This document shows, piece by piece, positions 17,801-25,456 of a DNA stretch of 64,000 nt. Each line of letters starts with the position of its first letter. The stretch's first letter is position 1. The DNA comes from Streptomyces sp. NBC_01268 (GTDB taxonomy: Bacteria > Actinomycetota > Actinomycetes > Streptomycetales > Streptomycetaceae), in contig NZ_CP108454.1 in the NCBI RefSeq assembly GCF_036240795.1, positions 6,322,001 to 6,386,000 on the forward strand, given 5' to 3'. Under the pieces are notes generated by a model. That model saw only the letters and a list, made by a program, of their open reading frames with translations, ran no database searches and was not told where the DNA came from. The position numbers and the translations under genes are program-made.

Positions 17801-20044
17801 CTCCTCCGGCTGCGCGGGGAACTGCCCCGGTACGAAGGAGAGCGGCGCCGGGGGCGCCGGCCGGGCTCCGTGGAGGAAGAGGAACTGTTCCATCCCCCGC
17901 CGCTGCGACGGTTCCATCCGCCCGGAGAGGATCTCCTGGAAGACGACCAGGGAGTCGAGGGCGGACCGGGCGTGGCCGGTCTGGGCGTAGGCGACCGCCA
18001 CGTTCCAGGCCGCGGCCGCGTTCAGGTACTGGCGCGGTCCGAACCGTCCGTACAGGCGCAGTCCCTCCGCCGGCGTCCCGGCCTCGACCGTCCAGCCGAT
18101 GGCGAAGCCGAGCGACGACGTGTTGCCCACTCCCAGGGAGCGCGCGTACAGCTGCGCCTCCTCCGCCGGCGAGCGGGGTGCGGTCTCCGCCGGTACGGCC
18201 TCGGCCGGGTCGGCGACCTGCTGGAACGGGCGGACCCGCGGCAGCAGCAGATGGGCGCCCGTGACCGGTTCGCCGACGGTCAGGTCCTCCGGCGGGAGCG
18301 GGGGGTGTCCCAGGGCGAAGACCTGGTCGGCGCGTGCGGACTCGCCGAGCGCCCGCAGGGCGTCGAGCTGCAGCTGCCAGAGCAGCGGACGCAGCACCGG
18401 GCGGGACCGTTCGAGTGCCGGTTCGGTCAGGGCGAGGGCCAGGTCCGGCGCGACGAGCATCAGGTCGCGGGCCATGCTGACCACGTCGTCGAGGACGCCG
18501 GTCCGGCCGAGCGTCCGGACGTCCTGCTCCAGTCGGCGCCGGTCGGGGGCCTGGTGGTCCGGTGCCCTCACCGCCGCCAGGATGCGCTCCAGGAGCCCTT
18601 CGTCGAGGGCGGTCCCCGTCACGCCGGGCGGTGGCACGACGGCCACGAGGTCCCCGCCGGTCCGGACCGGTACGGCGACGCGTACGGGCGGTTCCTCGGA
18701 CGTCGCGTCGTCCGCGGACCGGGATGCGGGGGGCAGGGCCGCTTCGGCCTCCGTCACGTAGCTCTCGGCGGCTGCCACGTCGTCCCGTTCCAGGTGCAGC
18801 TCGACGGTGCTGAGGTGGAGCCGTACCGCCTCCTTCGTGTGCTCGTCCGCGATGCCGGTCAAGGCCTCCCGCACGGCGGCGGCCCGGGTCTCGACCGCCG
18901 TACGGCTCGCGTACTCCTCCAGCATGTCGAGGCCGTCGCGGGCCTCGGGCAGGTCCCCGCGGTCCAGCGACTGCATGATGAGACTGCGCAGGTCCTCGCC
19001 CTGGCCGTCGGGGTCCCGGGCCAGGGCCCTGAACAGCTCCTGCGCCCGGGTGCGGATCCGGTCGATCGGCTCCAGTCCGAGCCGGGTCGACTCGGCCGGC
19101 ACGCCGGCACCGCGCGCGCAGAGGGCGAGCATGTGCCGGTGCTCGGGCGCCGCGAGGGACAGCGCCTCGGCGGCCACCTCGGTGACCCAGCTCCCGTCCT
19201 CACCGGTACGCGGCGCGTCCAGGTCGGGCGAGGCGAACAGCAGAGCCTCCACGACGGGTACGAGGCCGGGGTCCAGGGCGTCGAGCGGCGGGGCGGGCAG
19301 CTCCGGTCCGTCCCAGGCGTGTTCGGCCGCCACTTCCAGCAGGCCCCGCACCAGCTCGCGGACCTCCGTCGTGTTCTTCACGAGCACAGGCCAGCGCTTG
19401 CCGTTGGTGGGGACGGGCGCGAGGTTGCCGTGGCGCTCCGCGTTGGCGCGTGCCAGGAGGGTTTCCACCGGGTGCGCGAGCAGGCCGTGGTCGTCGGTCA
19501 CGCCCCGGCTCAGGTCGTGCAGCACGGCTTCCACCGGCTTCACGAACAGCGACCGGGTGAAGGTCTGGTCGACGGCCGCGAGCCGGTTCGCCTCCGCGCG
19601 GAGGTGTTCGGCCCGGTCGCGCAGGACGAGGCTGCCGGTGACGCGGCGCATGACGGCGCCGCGCGTGTCCAGTGCCTCCTGGAGGCTCTGGCGCAGGGGC
19701 TCGGGCAGCGCGCGCCCCGCGTAGAAGTAGCGCAGGGTCGTCCGCCCGGACCAGGAGATCGCCGCCCAGTCCAGCAGTTCGGCGAGGGCGTGCTCGCCCA
19801 CCGCCGTGGCGCTCTGGCACAGGCGGGGCAGCAGCAGGGCGTGCGGGTCGGGGCCCGCCACCCGGGCGGTGGCGGGAGCGGGAGCCGAGGAGAGCAGCGT
19901 GACCCGCCGGTGCAGGAGCACCGCGAACGGTGCCACGCTCCTGAGGACCGCGGGCGAGTAGACCCCCTCCGCATTGCGTCCCCGGCCGGACAGGAAGAGT
20001 TCGACGTCCCTGGCTACCACGGACGTCTCGTTCGGAACCATCAC
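11807..20044 (-). CDS. Giant TPR - AAA ATPase - pseudokinase protein (candidate conflict-system core)
   Basis: A 2745-aa protein starting at tandem GTG/ATG (20044/20041) after GGGGG. Residues ~1-330 are helical and unfamiliar. Roughly 340-1750 is a long alpha-solenoid with TPR-like pairs (e.g. AAAAWNLGCVYAGAGHLDEA). A beta-rich segment follows near 1900-1990. Residues ~2010-2330 form an AAA/ORC-type ATPase: entry motif FVGRTKEL, Walker A TGSRQAGKTS near 2042, Walker B LLLIIDEFQHLL near 2148. Residues ~2380-2650 are protein-kinase-like with catalytic loop HGDIRPENLVL near 2512, but DFG is replaced by LGWGSG and the VAIK Lys is not evident (VAQHH), so probably a pseudokinase. The order sensor solenoid, switch ATPase, C-terminal domain resembles STAND-like conflict proteins. 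The divergent TIR gene is the likely effector (inference). Confidence 0.75.
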   Translation of the reverse strand: MMVPNETSVVARDVELFLSGRGRNAEGVYSPAVLRSVAPFAVLLHRRVTLLSSAPAPATARVAGPDPHALLLPRLCQSATAVGEHALAELLDWAAISWSGRTTLRYFYAGRALPEPLRQSLQEALDTRGAVMRRVTGSLVLRDRAEHLRAEANRLAAVDQTFTRSLFVKPVEAVLHDLSRGVTDDHGLLAHPVETLLARANAERHGNLAPVPTNGKRWPVLVKNTTEVRELVRGLLEVAAEHAWDGPELPAPPLDALDPGLVPVVEALLFASPDLDAPRTGEDGSWVTEVAAEALSLAAPEHRHMLALCARGAGVPAESTRLGLEPIDRIRTRAQELFRALARDPDGQGEDLRSLIMQSLDRGDLPEARDGLDMLEEYASRTAVETRAAAVREALTGIADEHTKEAVRLHLSTVELHLERDDVAAAESYVTEAEAALPPASRSADDATSEEPPVRVAVPVRTGGDLVAVVPPPGVTGTALDEGLLERILAAVRAPDHQAPDRRRLEQDVRTLGRTGVLDDVVSMARDLMLVAPDLALALTEPALERSRPVLRPLLWQLQLDALRALGESARADQVFALGHPPLPPEDLTVGEPVTGAHLLLPRVRPFQQVADPAEAVPAETAPRSPAEEAQLYARSLGVGNTSSLGFAIGWTVEAGTPAEGLRLYGRFGPRQYLNAAAAWNVAVAYAQTGHARSALDSLVVFQEILSGRMEPSQRRGMEQFLFLHGARPAPPAPLSFVPGQFPAQPEEEAKRLHAAGRVEEARASLDRLLTTNPRSPGAFLLLRIHREQRDLAAARRAVDLIETAGAATWRHHLELARNALDAGDLVLARQRLDRAQGMGAAVSWTAPLLNGVLRASAAQSRVQGPGPVPVPGPSRVPEAPATSGAQPFLGSDDPEQWRQHISGQLYSLGLPAMLESPEWTSRREPAVVGMLTSQLRTQRVAVPGGPTLERLISLVNQYRDSFLNRDLALWLMNNGDHRAAVRVLQDAVAWTPPDRLPRVIFLRDEAVRRGGLPVEDFDPPSPPSGVTGPKQAPDLSFVPLVHLQAISGPQAGTPSILEAQRLPRDTAPSVVADAWVRAVHDGQSLALGNALGTLARAGRFDEAVALHHGLSTVYWLGAAAAWNLGCVYAGAGHLDEAAACFLYHARISTRQYTEGQLHAVTALFSSLGRPVPTPAGLKPALTRNGNPPAAPTGLPVAMTHIAGDTPAGLAARRIAEFLSAPANHRFYIAGTAVRKAMQAGPQTDVSNHVATMQNLFSALPRPTSKAAAELAAVMEAGGQRQEAWDLLVKWIDATGAEAALLAPVVRISRDLDRERQLRELLERHHRPDAGYELNLNLAKLAQRQGDRRALLKYADLALRRNPVSVEAAVMRESVVDRQQPLTPDKREILRKVKDPRVSEPEAVQLLVHEYASDVKALQSKALTWFQPEIDWRVLAREVPAELRAEAEPAFQAAAARDWERAANLFRELLTERAPRSIALVRATVVCLLQSRLHEEAEVVAGVVGHLPDGVRLQVQIAAHRGAYGHAHKLLALFRTVRDGSVDEALAQAGLMAHLATPRRPSTAAGLLLNFARLRPPGTSDLPLALAVGLAHRNRKQDQRPMRQALRELRRPEAGPDQLVTWAIQQDTPESLHKTNLLPLGRALLERVVQSLEEDQERLLRFVGAHLMLRASDQGSTAREERQYCAEVLGRHGLVRDAYAEWRALAEEAPGQAEQLRVLGELRAFSDGLRFAEGYRHAVVNLLRLGVEVGEEAMVYADTLSSEEEPSSLPPETEELVSRAAAGTHPPLSAGLAAAAAALKAEAGPRDAESLERLGTLWTGIAVRLEVEDAVSLLAGSALRDSAAATLRVESDMRLQALLARNLISAKLREAATRLSDALNAAWEEVARTHLRKKSERDGRLLELKLLRVTRIGTGPVEAKVEITALRSMSQITVIVEGAGPDATVRLNRLEADSKATLLFVLPGEHEEVTVTASGVMAQGPQPSKTASRAVSHSPSGRRLMAHFKPSDRVDPAMFVGRTKELEDLSRHYEKASRSHGGALFITGSRQAGKTSIAYQLSEVRSAGTQELRPPDKWRIPRVFPVYLNAEMTEHSDCPLMTDIAKAVGLAVARAFDDRAPAIGMPEGSSPLDFLSWWRHTRRQLWPTETVGLLLIIDEFQHLLRRLKDAGDLDPVLSQLRGLKNEGLALLFCGAATTQGIRDLLEGTRFQQDFTTPYIIGPLDNDATRQAFHLGFLEPVQVMDEAAERVWELTQGHPQHIHMLGSRVLDLLHERQRTHVSAELVDEAFTSVVKDDDAVIGLLDPYGEGGREHALSLLYEIAGLIEDDADVTAVRASLATAKGRDLDGLHDFGILVKRQGQWAWVNQIVRAWLELRRPRNAERRSLGWEADEQLLRDGGYVVERRLDEPGRPKRLLLAHPDRSGQLVAQHHPGHGPRLDRLHRIFSDSVQHVEGVPEIFPRSGEWLLFRAVNGVSLQDKLDAKLAGTLDIGPAEATRWIVDACDTLYRMRDARGLTHGDIRPENLVLHGVDESELFVLGWGSGRDLDGDEPLLPPGPSDYRSPQVLKGMPPGLTEADDAFALSAILYRLLHPTGALPYGDEESLEGGPALLPDDGPLSTTVMRGVFLRPANRFQSPMELRAALSAAVPELRPVTGPPDHSPAGDAAALRSLLSRFSDELDRLRAHLTAAQTEDVDTDHHTFTRALQTLPADPARAARFARRLRDTLESAGPASAAAVAAVDAILGAMEA

Positions 20045-20310
20045 TGCGTCGTGACCCCCGTGGTGCGTGTGCCTGTCGAGCGACGGAGGGGAGAAATGCT
20101 ACCCGCGCCGGTCGAGGAACGGCCCCGAACGGCACGGCAACTCTGCTTCCCAACAGGCAAGTTGCATAGTTTCGGCCAAGCGGTGGCCGAACTCTTGCGG
20201 GAGAAGGCGGGCGTCCGTGACGCCAGTGGACTTGCGCCGACTCGAAGTCGACAATGAGCCAGGTCGTGGCCGTTCGACGGCCGCCTGAGCCTCGCCCCAA
20301 GGACACACAC
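20045..20310. promoter_or_regulatory. Divergent promoter region with inverted repeat
   Basis: This 266-bp region separates the giant gene from the TIR gene. On the minus strand, TAGCAT (20101-20096) is a good -10 about 50 bases before the giant gene's start; no clear -35 was found. Near the centre, TTCGGCCA-agcgg-TGGCCGAA (20171-20191) is a perfect 8-bp inverted repeat, and GCAACT/AGTTGC (20137-20142 and 20160-20165) is a second one. Either could be an operator controlling both directions. Confidence 0.45.
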
Positions 20311-21204
20311 ATGAGGATCTTCATCAGTTGGTCGGGAGACGCGGCACGTCAGTGTGCCGAAGCGCTCAACAAGTGGCTCCGCCTCATCAACTCGGAGATC
20401 AAGCCCTTCGTCTCGTCGCGCGACATCTCCAAGGGTGACCGGCCGATGGACAAGATCGCAGCCACTCTCCAGGACTCCCATTTCGGCATCGTGTGCCTCA
20501 CCCGCGACAACCAGATGGAGCGCTGGATCAACTTCGAAGCGGGTGCCCTGTCCAAGGACCTGACCAAGGCCTCGCTCATCCCCTTCCTGATCGACATGCC
20601 GATCAAGGAACTCTCGGGTCCCCTCAAGCACTTCCAGGCGACCGACGCCTCCAGCAAGGAGGACGTGCTGTTCATGGTCGAGTCGATCAACGACAAGTGC
20701 GTCAACAAGCTGGACAAGGAGCAGTTGAAGATCGCGTTCGACGCCTTCTGGGGAGGGATGGAGAACGACCTGCGCGTCATCAGGGAGACGGAACCGCCCG
20801 CGGAGACGCCCAAGCGGGAGACGTCCGACATCCTCGACGAGCTGGTGGGACTCGTACGCGACCAGAGCGAGCGCATCAGCGCCCTGGAGAAGAAGCTCAT
20901 AGGTGCCGGGACGGCGCCGGCGCTGCTTCCCAAGGCGACGCCCGACGTCGGGGCCGTGTCGCACACGGCCGCCAAGGCGGCCGTGCGGACGACGATGACG
21001 TCCCTGGAGGTGTCCGGGATCGTCGGCAGCGACCACGTGCTGGAGTCCCACGTCGACAGCGACGGAGTCGTCGTGCTCTGCGACGGCGAGGGGTTCCGGC
21101 GGGCCAGCGAACAGTACGAGAAGCTGCAGCGGCTCGCGGTGCGCAACCAGGTCCCCATCTCGATCCTGCACGAGTCGGAGTCCGTGGTCTTCCCGCCCCG
21201 ATAG
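20311..21204 (+). CDS. TIR-domain protein (putative NADase effector)
   Basis: A 297-aa protein. ATG 20311 is preferred over ATG 20254 because AAGGA lies 7 bases upstream and the TIR fold begins at once (MRIFISWSGD). Residues 1-~150 are a bacterial TIR domain: KPFVSSRDISKGD, HFGIVCLTRDN and RWINFEAGAL, where Glu76 matches the catalytic Glu of NAD-cleaving TIRs. Residues ~165-205 look like a coiled coil (SDILDELVGL...ISALEKK). The C-terminal ~90 residues form an unrecognised domain. TIR effectors deplete NAD or make signalling nucleotides on activation. It is divergent from the giant ATPase and 54 bp ahead of a membrane protein, which suggests a three-gene system (inference). Confidence 0.75.
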   Translation: MRIFISWSGDAARQCAEALNKWLRLINSEIKPFVSSRDISKGDRPMDKIAATLQDSHFGIVCLTRDNQMERWINFEAGALSKDLTKASLIPFLIDMPIKELSGPLKHFQATDASSKEDVLFMVESINDKCVNKLDKEQLKIAFDAFWGGMENDLRVIRETEPPAETPKRETSDILDELVGLVRDQSERISALEKKLIGAGTAPALLPKATPDVGAVSHTAAKAAVRTTMTSLEVSGIVGSDHVLESHVDSDGVVVLCDGEGFRRASEQYEKLQRLAVRNQVPISILHESESVVFPPR

Positions 21205-21258
21205 CCGACGACGCCCACCCGCCCGGGCCCACCCCACCCCACCCCGAGGAGAGTTCAC

Positions 21259-21813
21259 CTGTCCACGCTGATAGCCACGCTCATCACGGCCTTCGCCACC
21301 GTTCTCGTCGCGGTGCTCGCCTACGTCCTGAACCAGCGCGGCGAGGTCCGGCGCGCCAGGCGGCAGGCGCGCCTCGACCGGCTCAACGCCCAGCTGAAGG
21401 AGTTGTACGGTCCGCTCCTGGTCCTCGTCGAGTCGAACGAGCGGACGTGGGACGCCTTCCGGGAGCGGCACCAGCCGTCGCGCGAGGAGAGGCAGCGGGC
21501 GGGGGGTCTGACCGAGGAGCAGGACCGGCTCTGGCGCCGCTGGGTGCTCACCGTCTTCGTGCCCACGGCCCGCCGGATGCGGGAGATCATCGTGACCCAC
21601 GGCGACCTGTTCGTCGAGGACGAGATCCCGCCCGTGGTCATGGACTTCTGCGCCCACGTCGCGTCGTACGAGGTCACGCTGGTCGCATGGGAGGCCGGCG
21701 AGGACGAGGACGTCCTGGTCCGGCATCCCGGGGACGGCCTCGCCGACTACGTCCGCGGCGCCTACCAGGACCTCAAGGCGACCCAGTCGGAGGTCCTGAG
21801 CGCCCAGACCTGA
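21259..21813 (+). CDS. Small single-pass membrane protein, probable CTG start
   Basis: A 184-aa protein if started at CTG 21259, where AGGAG sits 7 bases upstream. The nearest conventional codon, GTG 21313, has no ribosome binding site and would remove most of the transmembrane helix (STLIATLITAFATVLVAVLAY). After the membrane segment comes a basic stretch (NQRGEVRRARRQARLDRL) and a soluble helical domain of ~140 residues ending near GAYQDLKATQSEVL. No family is recognised. It follows the TIR gene by 54 bp on the same strand, probably in one operon. It could anchor the TIR protein or act as a second effector at the membrane (inference). Confidence 0.6.
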   Translation: MSTLIATLITAFATVLVAVLAYVLNQRGEVRRARRQARLDRLNAQLKELYGPLLVLVESNERTWDAFRERHQPSREERQRAGGLTEEQDRLWRRWVLTVFVPTARRMREIIVTHGDLFVEDEIPPVVMDFCAHVASYEVTLVAWEAGEDEDVLVRHPGDGLADYVRGAYQDLKATQSEVLSAQT

Positions 21814-21864
21814 CCCCGCACGCGGGGGGCCCGGGCCCGACCGCCCAAGGCCCCCCGCGCACCC

Positions 21865-23064
21865 TCACCCCCGCGCGTACCGGCTGACCGGCCGCTCCAG
21901 CCCCAGGTGGCCCCGCAGGGTGCTCGCCGTGTAGGCGGTGCGGAAGGCGCCGCGGTGCTGGAGTTCGGGGACGAGGGCGCGGGTGATCTGCTCCAGGTCG
22001 TGGGGCAGGGTCGCGGGCCGGAGGCGGAAGCCGTCGAAGCCGAGGGGCTGCCAGTCGAGCAGGAGGTCGGCGAGGGCGGCCGGGGTGCCGGTGAAGATGT
22101 GCGCGTCGGAGGCGAGTTCGGCACCGGCCAGGGCGTCGAGCCCGTCCTTGCGGGCCCTGGCGGCGGCCTCGGTGTCGTCCAGCACGACCACCAGGTCGGC
22201 GAAGCGCTTCAGCGGCCGGGCGGCCAGGTCGCGGCCGGTGACGCGGACCGCGGCGTCGACCTCGACCAGGATGCGGCGGGCGTCCGCCGCGTCGTCGGGC
22301 GTGACGAACACCAGGTCCGAGGCGCGGGCCGCGAACTCGTACGGCGTCGACGCGTGCGCCAGGCTCGCCACGAGCGGCTGGCCCTGCGGCGGGCGCGGGG
22401 TGATCGACGGGCCCCGCACGCTGAAGAGCGGGCCCTGGAAGTCGACGGCGTGCAGCTTGGCACGGTCCACGAACCGGCCCGTCGCCGTGTCCCGTATCTC
22501 CGCGTCGTCCTCCCAGCTGTCCCACAGGCGCCGCGCCACCTCCACCACGTCGGCGGCCTCCGCGAACAGCGGGCGCAGGCGGGCGGCGATGCCCTCCTCG
22601 CTCCGCACGTCCTCGTCGGTCAGCTGCGGGGTGGTGCGCCGGCCGAAGTGCCGCGCGTCGGCGGCGCGGGAGGCTATCTGCGGACGCCAGCCGGCCCGGC
22701 CCCGGGCGGCGTGGTCGAGGGTCGCGATGCCGATCGCGACGTGAAAAGGCTCGGTGTGGGTGACGTTCGTCGTCGGCACGAGGCCGACGTGGCGGGTCAG
22801 CGGGGCCACCCGGGCCGCCACCAGGACGGCGTCCAGGCCGCCCCTGACCTGGTCGGTGCGGTCGTCGGGGCGGTGGAACGCCGCCGACTGCTGGCCCAGG
22901 GCGTCCTCCAGCGTGACGAAGTCGAGCAGTCCGCGCTCGGCCTCGATGACCAGATCCGCCCAGTAGCCGGGCGAGAACAGCTCCGCCGGGCGGGCGTCCG
23001 GAGCCCGCCAGGCCGCCGGATGCCAACCCGCGCCGTCCAGGGCGACAGCCAGGTGCAGGGTCAC
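21865..23064 (-). CDS. LLM-class flavin-dependent monooxygenase (second of a pair)
   Basis: A 399-aa luciferase-like TIM-barrel oxidoreductase. GTG 23064 is chosen: AAGGAGG lies 4 bases upstream and it overlaps the stop of the preceding gene by 4 bp, although the frame is open to 23493. Family signs are ERGLLDFVTLEDAL, HVGLVPTTNVTHTEPFHVA, HAARGRAGW and EVDAAVRVTG near the end. Such enzymes use reduced FMN from a separate reductase to hydroxylate or cleave C-N or C-S bonds. No reductase is encoded nearby. It is the last gene of the long carrier-protein operon, so it is probably a tailoring enzyme of that pathway. Confidence 0.8.
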   Translation of the reverse strand: MTLHLAVALDGAGWHPAAWRAPDARPAELFSPGYWADLVIEAERGLLDFVTLEDALGQQSAAFHRPDDRTDQVRGGLDAVLVAARVAPLTRHVGLVPTTNVTHTEPFHVAIGIATLDHAARGRAGWRPQIASRAADARHFGRRTTPQLTDEDVRSEEGIAARLRPLFAEAADVVEVARRLWDSWEDDAEIRDTATGRFVDRAKLHAVDFQGPLFSVRGPSITPRPPQGQPLVASLAHASTPYEFAARASDLVFVTPDDAADARRILVEVDAAVRVTGRDLAARPLKRFADLVVVLDDTEAAARARKDGLDALAGAELASDAHIFTGTPAALADLLLDWQPLGFDGFRLRPATLPHDLEQITRALVPELQHRGAFRTAYTASTLRGHLGLERPVSRYARG

Positions 23065-24401
23065 GATGCCTCCTTGGGGGACGTGGGGGCGCCGAGGCCC
23101 AGGTGCTCGCGGAGCGTCGTGCCCGCGTACTCCTCGCGGAAGACGCCCTTCTCCTGGAGCAGCGGGACCACCCGGTCCACCACGTCGTCCAGGCCGCCGG
23201 GCGTGAGATGCGGTACGAGGACGAAGCCGTCGGCGCCGTCGCTCTGCACGAAGTGGTCGATCGCGTCGGCGACCGTGCGCGGGCTGCCCACGAACGTCTG
23301 GCCGCCGTGCACCTCGATCATCAGCTCGCGGATGCTCAGCGAGCGCTCCTCGGCCAGCTTCCGCCACCGCCGAGCCGTCTCCTCCCGGCCTTTCCGGAAC
23401 ACCGAATGCCCCTTCAGGACCAGGGATTCGGGCTCCGGGTCGACGTCGGGCAGCCGGCCGTCCGGGTCGTAGCCGGACAGGTCCCGGCCCCACACACCCT
23501 CCAGGTGCGCGATCGCCGTCTGCGGGCTCACCTGGGCGCGGGTGATCTCGTCGGCGTACGCGACCGCCTCCTCGTCCGTGTCGGCGACGACCGCCGTCGC
23601 GGTGGGCAGGATCTTCAACTGATCATGCGTGCGGCCGTACTTCGCCAGCCGGGACTTCACGTCCGCGTAGAACGCGCGCGCCTCCTCCAGCCGGCTGTAC
23701 TTGCTGAAGATCACGTCCGCGTCCGACGCGGCGAACTCCCGGCCCGCGTCCGACTCCCCGGCCTGGATGACCACCGGGTGCCCCTGCGGGCCGCGCGGGG
23801 TGGTGAACCGGCCCTCGATGTCGAAGTGCCGCCCGTGGTGCGCGAAGCGGCCCGCGCCCGCCCGCACGAACTGCCCGGCGTCGGCGTCGGCGACGACGTC
23901 GCCCTCCGCCCAGCTGTCCCACAACTCCCGTGCCGTACGCAGGAACTCGGCGGCCCGCGTGTAGCGGTCGGCCTCGTCGAGGAAGCCGCCGCGGCGGAAG
24001 TTCTCGCCGGTGAAGGCGTCGTAGCTGGTGACCACGTTCCAGGCGGCGCGCCCGCCGCTCAGCAGGTCCAGGCTCGCGAGCCTGCGCGCCACCTCGTACG
24101 GCTCGTTGAACGTGGCGTTCACGGTGCCGGCCAGACCGAGCCGGTCGGTGACGGCCGCGAGGGCGGCGAGCACCGTCAGGTTCTCCGGGCGGCCCACCAC
24201 GTCGAGGTCGTAGATCTCCCCCTTGTGCTCGCGCAGCCGCAGCCCCTCGGCGAGGAAGAAGAAGTCGAACCTGCCGCGTTCGGCCGCCTGTGCCAGCCGG
24301 ATGAAGGAGTCGATGGAGATCTGGCTCTCGGAACGCGGGTCCGACCAGACGGTCACGTTGTGGATGGCCGGCAGTTGCACCGCGAGGTGTACCTGTTTCA
24401 C
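23061..24401 (-). CDS. NtaA/SnaA/DszA-type flavin-dependent monooxygenase
   Basis: A 446-aa protein starting at GTG 24401 after AAGGAGGAGG. The segments AERGRFDFFFLAEGL, LDLLSGGRAAWNVVTSYD and NFRRGGFLDEADRYTRAAEF are characteristic of the NtaA/SnaA/DszA branch of FMNH2-dependent monooxygenases (nitrilotriacetate, pristinamycin IIA and dibenzothiophene sulfone enzymes). It is related to but clearly different from its coupled neighbour. It may perform N-oxidation, ring oxidation or C-N cleavage on the carrier-derived product. The 140 bp upstream contain a 28-bp imperfect palindrome. Confidence 0.85.
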   Translation of the reverse strand: MKQVHLAVQLPAIHNVTVWSDPRSESQISIDSFIRLAQAAERGRFDFFFLAEGLRLREHKGEIYDLDVVGRPENLTVLAALAAVTDRLGLAGTVNATFNEPYEVARRLASLDLLSGGRAAWNVVTSYDAFTGENFRRGGFLDEADRYTRAAEFLRTARELWDSWAEGDVVADADAGQFVRAGAGRFAHHGRHFDIEGRFTTPRGPQGHPVVIQAGESDAGREFAASDADVIFSKYSRLEEARAFYADVKSRLAKYGRTHDQLKILPTATAVVADTDEEAVAYADEITRAQVSPQTAIAHLEGVWGRDLSGYDPDGRLPDVDPEPESLVLKGHSVFRKGREETARRWRKLAEERSLSIRELMIEVHGGQTFVGSPRTVADAIDHFVQSDGADGFVLVPHLTPGGLDDVVDRVVPLLQEKGVFREEYAGTTLREHLGLGAPTSPKEAS

Positions 24402-24456
24402 CGTGCCTCCTCCTTCTCGGTTCTGGGGATGGGGGCCGGTCTGCTGAAACGAGCCT

Positions 24457-24484
24457 GCCTGGACACCTGTACGAGTGCCCAGGC
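24457..24484. promoter_or_regulatory. 28-bp imperfect palindrome upstream of the monooxygenase pair
   Basis: Outer arms GCCTGG/CCAGGC, inner CAC/GTG and a central GTAC. 22 of 28 positions are symmetric. It sits in the 140-bp gap before the monooxygenase genes, 56 bp ahead of the GTG start, and may be an operator or internal promoter element. Confidence 0.4.
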
Positions 24485-24541
24485 CGACCGGCGCTGTTTC
24501 ATGAGCTGTTCACGGGGCGGGGCGTCCGCTCCGCCGCGCCG

Positions 24542-25456
24542 TCACGAAAGACGGGCGGGGCTCACGTACTTGACCGCGTTCTCGAAGGCGACGCCGTGGC
24601 TCTTCACGTCGATCGCGATGCGGTCCCCGTCCGCGATCCGGAACCCGTCGTGGAAGCTGGCCTCGTCCGCCCCGAGCAGCACGTAGTTGACGAGTCCGGG
24701 CCGCCGCACCGCCGGGAACGAGAACAGGTGCTCCACCATGTCCTTCACCCGGAAGTACAGCGCGTCGCCGCCGCAGTCGAAGCTGCCCTCCCAGGCGGTC
24801 GCGCCGTCCCGCGAGATGGTCACCCGCCCGTTCACCGAGCGCGGCGGCTCGCCCAGGAACAGCCAGGGCGCCAGGGCCGTGTCGCACAGCTTGCAGTACG
24901 GGTTGTAGCCCGGGTCCTTGCGGTGCAGGCCGATGTCGCACAGGTCGTTGCCGAAGGTGTAGCCGGCGTAGTGCGGGGTGCCGTCGGCGTCGTTGACGTA
25001 GACGAGGGCGACCTCGGGCTCCTCGATCAGCGCCACCGGGTTCGCCGGCACGTTCAGCGTCTCGCCGGGCAGCCGCACCCAGTCGCCGAAGCCCTTGAAG
25101 AACCACTTCGGCGGCGTGAACTCCCCGCCCTCCGGCTGGGTCTCGCCGCCCCACTTCTTCCGGTGCGTGCCCATGAAGCCGCTCAGCAGCGCGTTGCCGG
25201 TGGCCGTCGGCAGCAGCGGCGGGAGCAGCCGCAGCTCCGCGTCGTCGGCGGCCACGATGACGCCCGTCGCGCCCTCGGTGACGGCCGCCCGGACGGCGTC
25301 AGCCGAACCGTCGGTGGCGATGAAGGCCGCGGCCAGCTGCCCGTCGGCCACCGGGTACAGGGTGTGGGCGGCGCCCGGCTCCCCGGGCGCGCCGAAGCCG
25401 ACGTGACGCTCGCCGCGGTACAGGGCCTCGAAGAGGGTGGGGGTCGGAAGGGTCAT
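24542..25456 (-). CDS. Fumarylacetoacetate hydrolase-family protein
   Basis: A 304-aa protein. ATG 25456 (MTLPTPTLFEALYRG) is chosen because AGGAGG sits 8 bases upstream; the frame extends 11 codons further. The C-terminal two thirds carry FAH-fold signatures: EEPEVALVYVNDADG, HYAGYTFGNDLCDIGLHRKD (metal-site region) and GDRIAIDVKSHGVAFENAV. FAH enzymes hydrolyse C-C bonds of diketo acids or isomerise/decarboxylate them with a divalent metal. In this operon it may process an oxidised chain or release a product. Its substrate cannot be told from sequence. Confidence 0.75.
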   Translation of the reverse strand: MTLPTPTLFEALYRGERHVGFGAPGEPGAAHTLYPVADGQLAAAFIATDGSADAVRAAVTEGATGVIVAADDAELRLLPPLLPTATGNALLSGFMGTHRKKWGGETQPEGGEFTPPKWFFKGFGDWVRLPGETLNVPANPVALIEEPEVALVYVNDADGTPHYAGYTFGNDLCDIGLHRKDPGYNPYCKLCDTALAPWLFLGEPPRSVNGRVTISRDGATAWEGSFDCGGDALYFRVKDMVEHLFSFPAVRRPGLVNYVLLGADEASFHDGFRIADGDRIAIDVKSHGVAFENAVKYVSPARLS

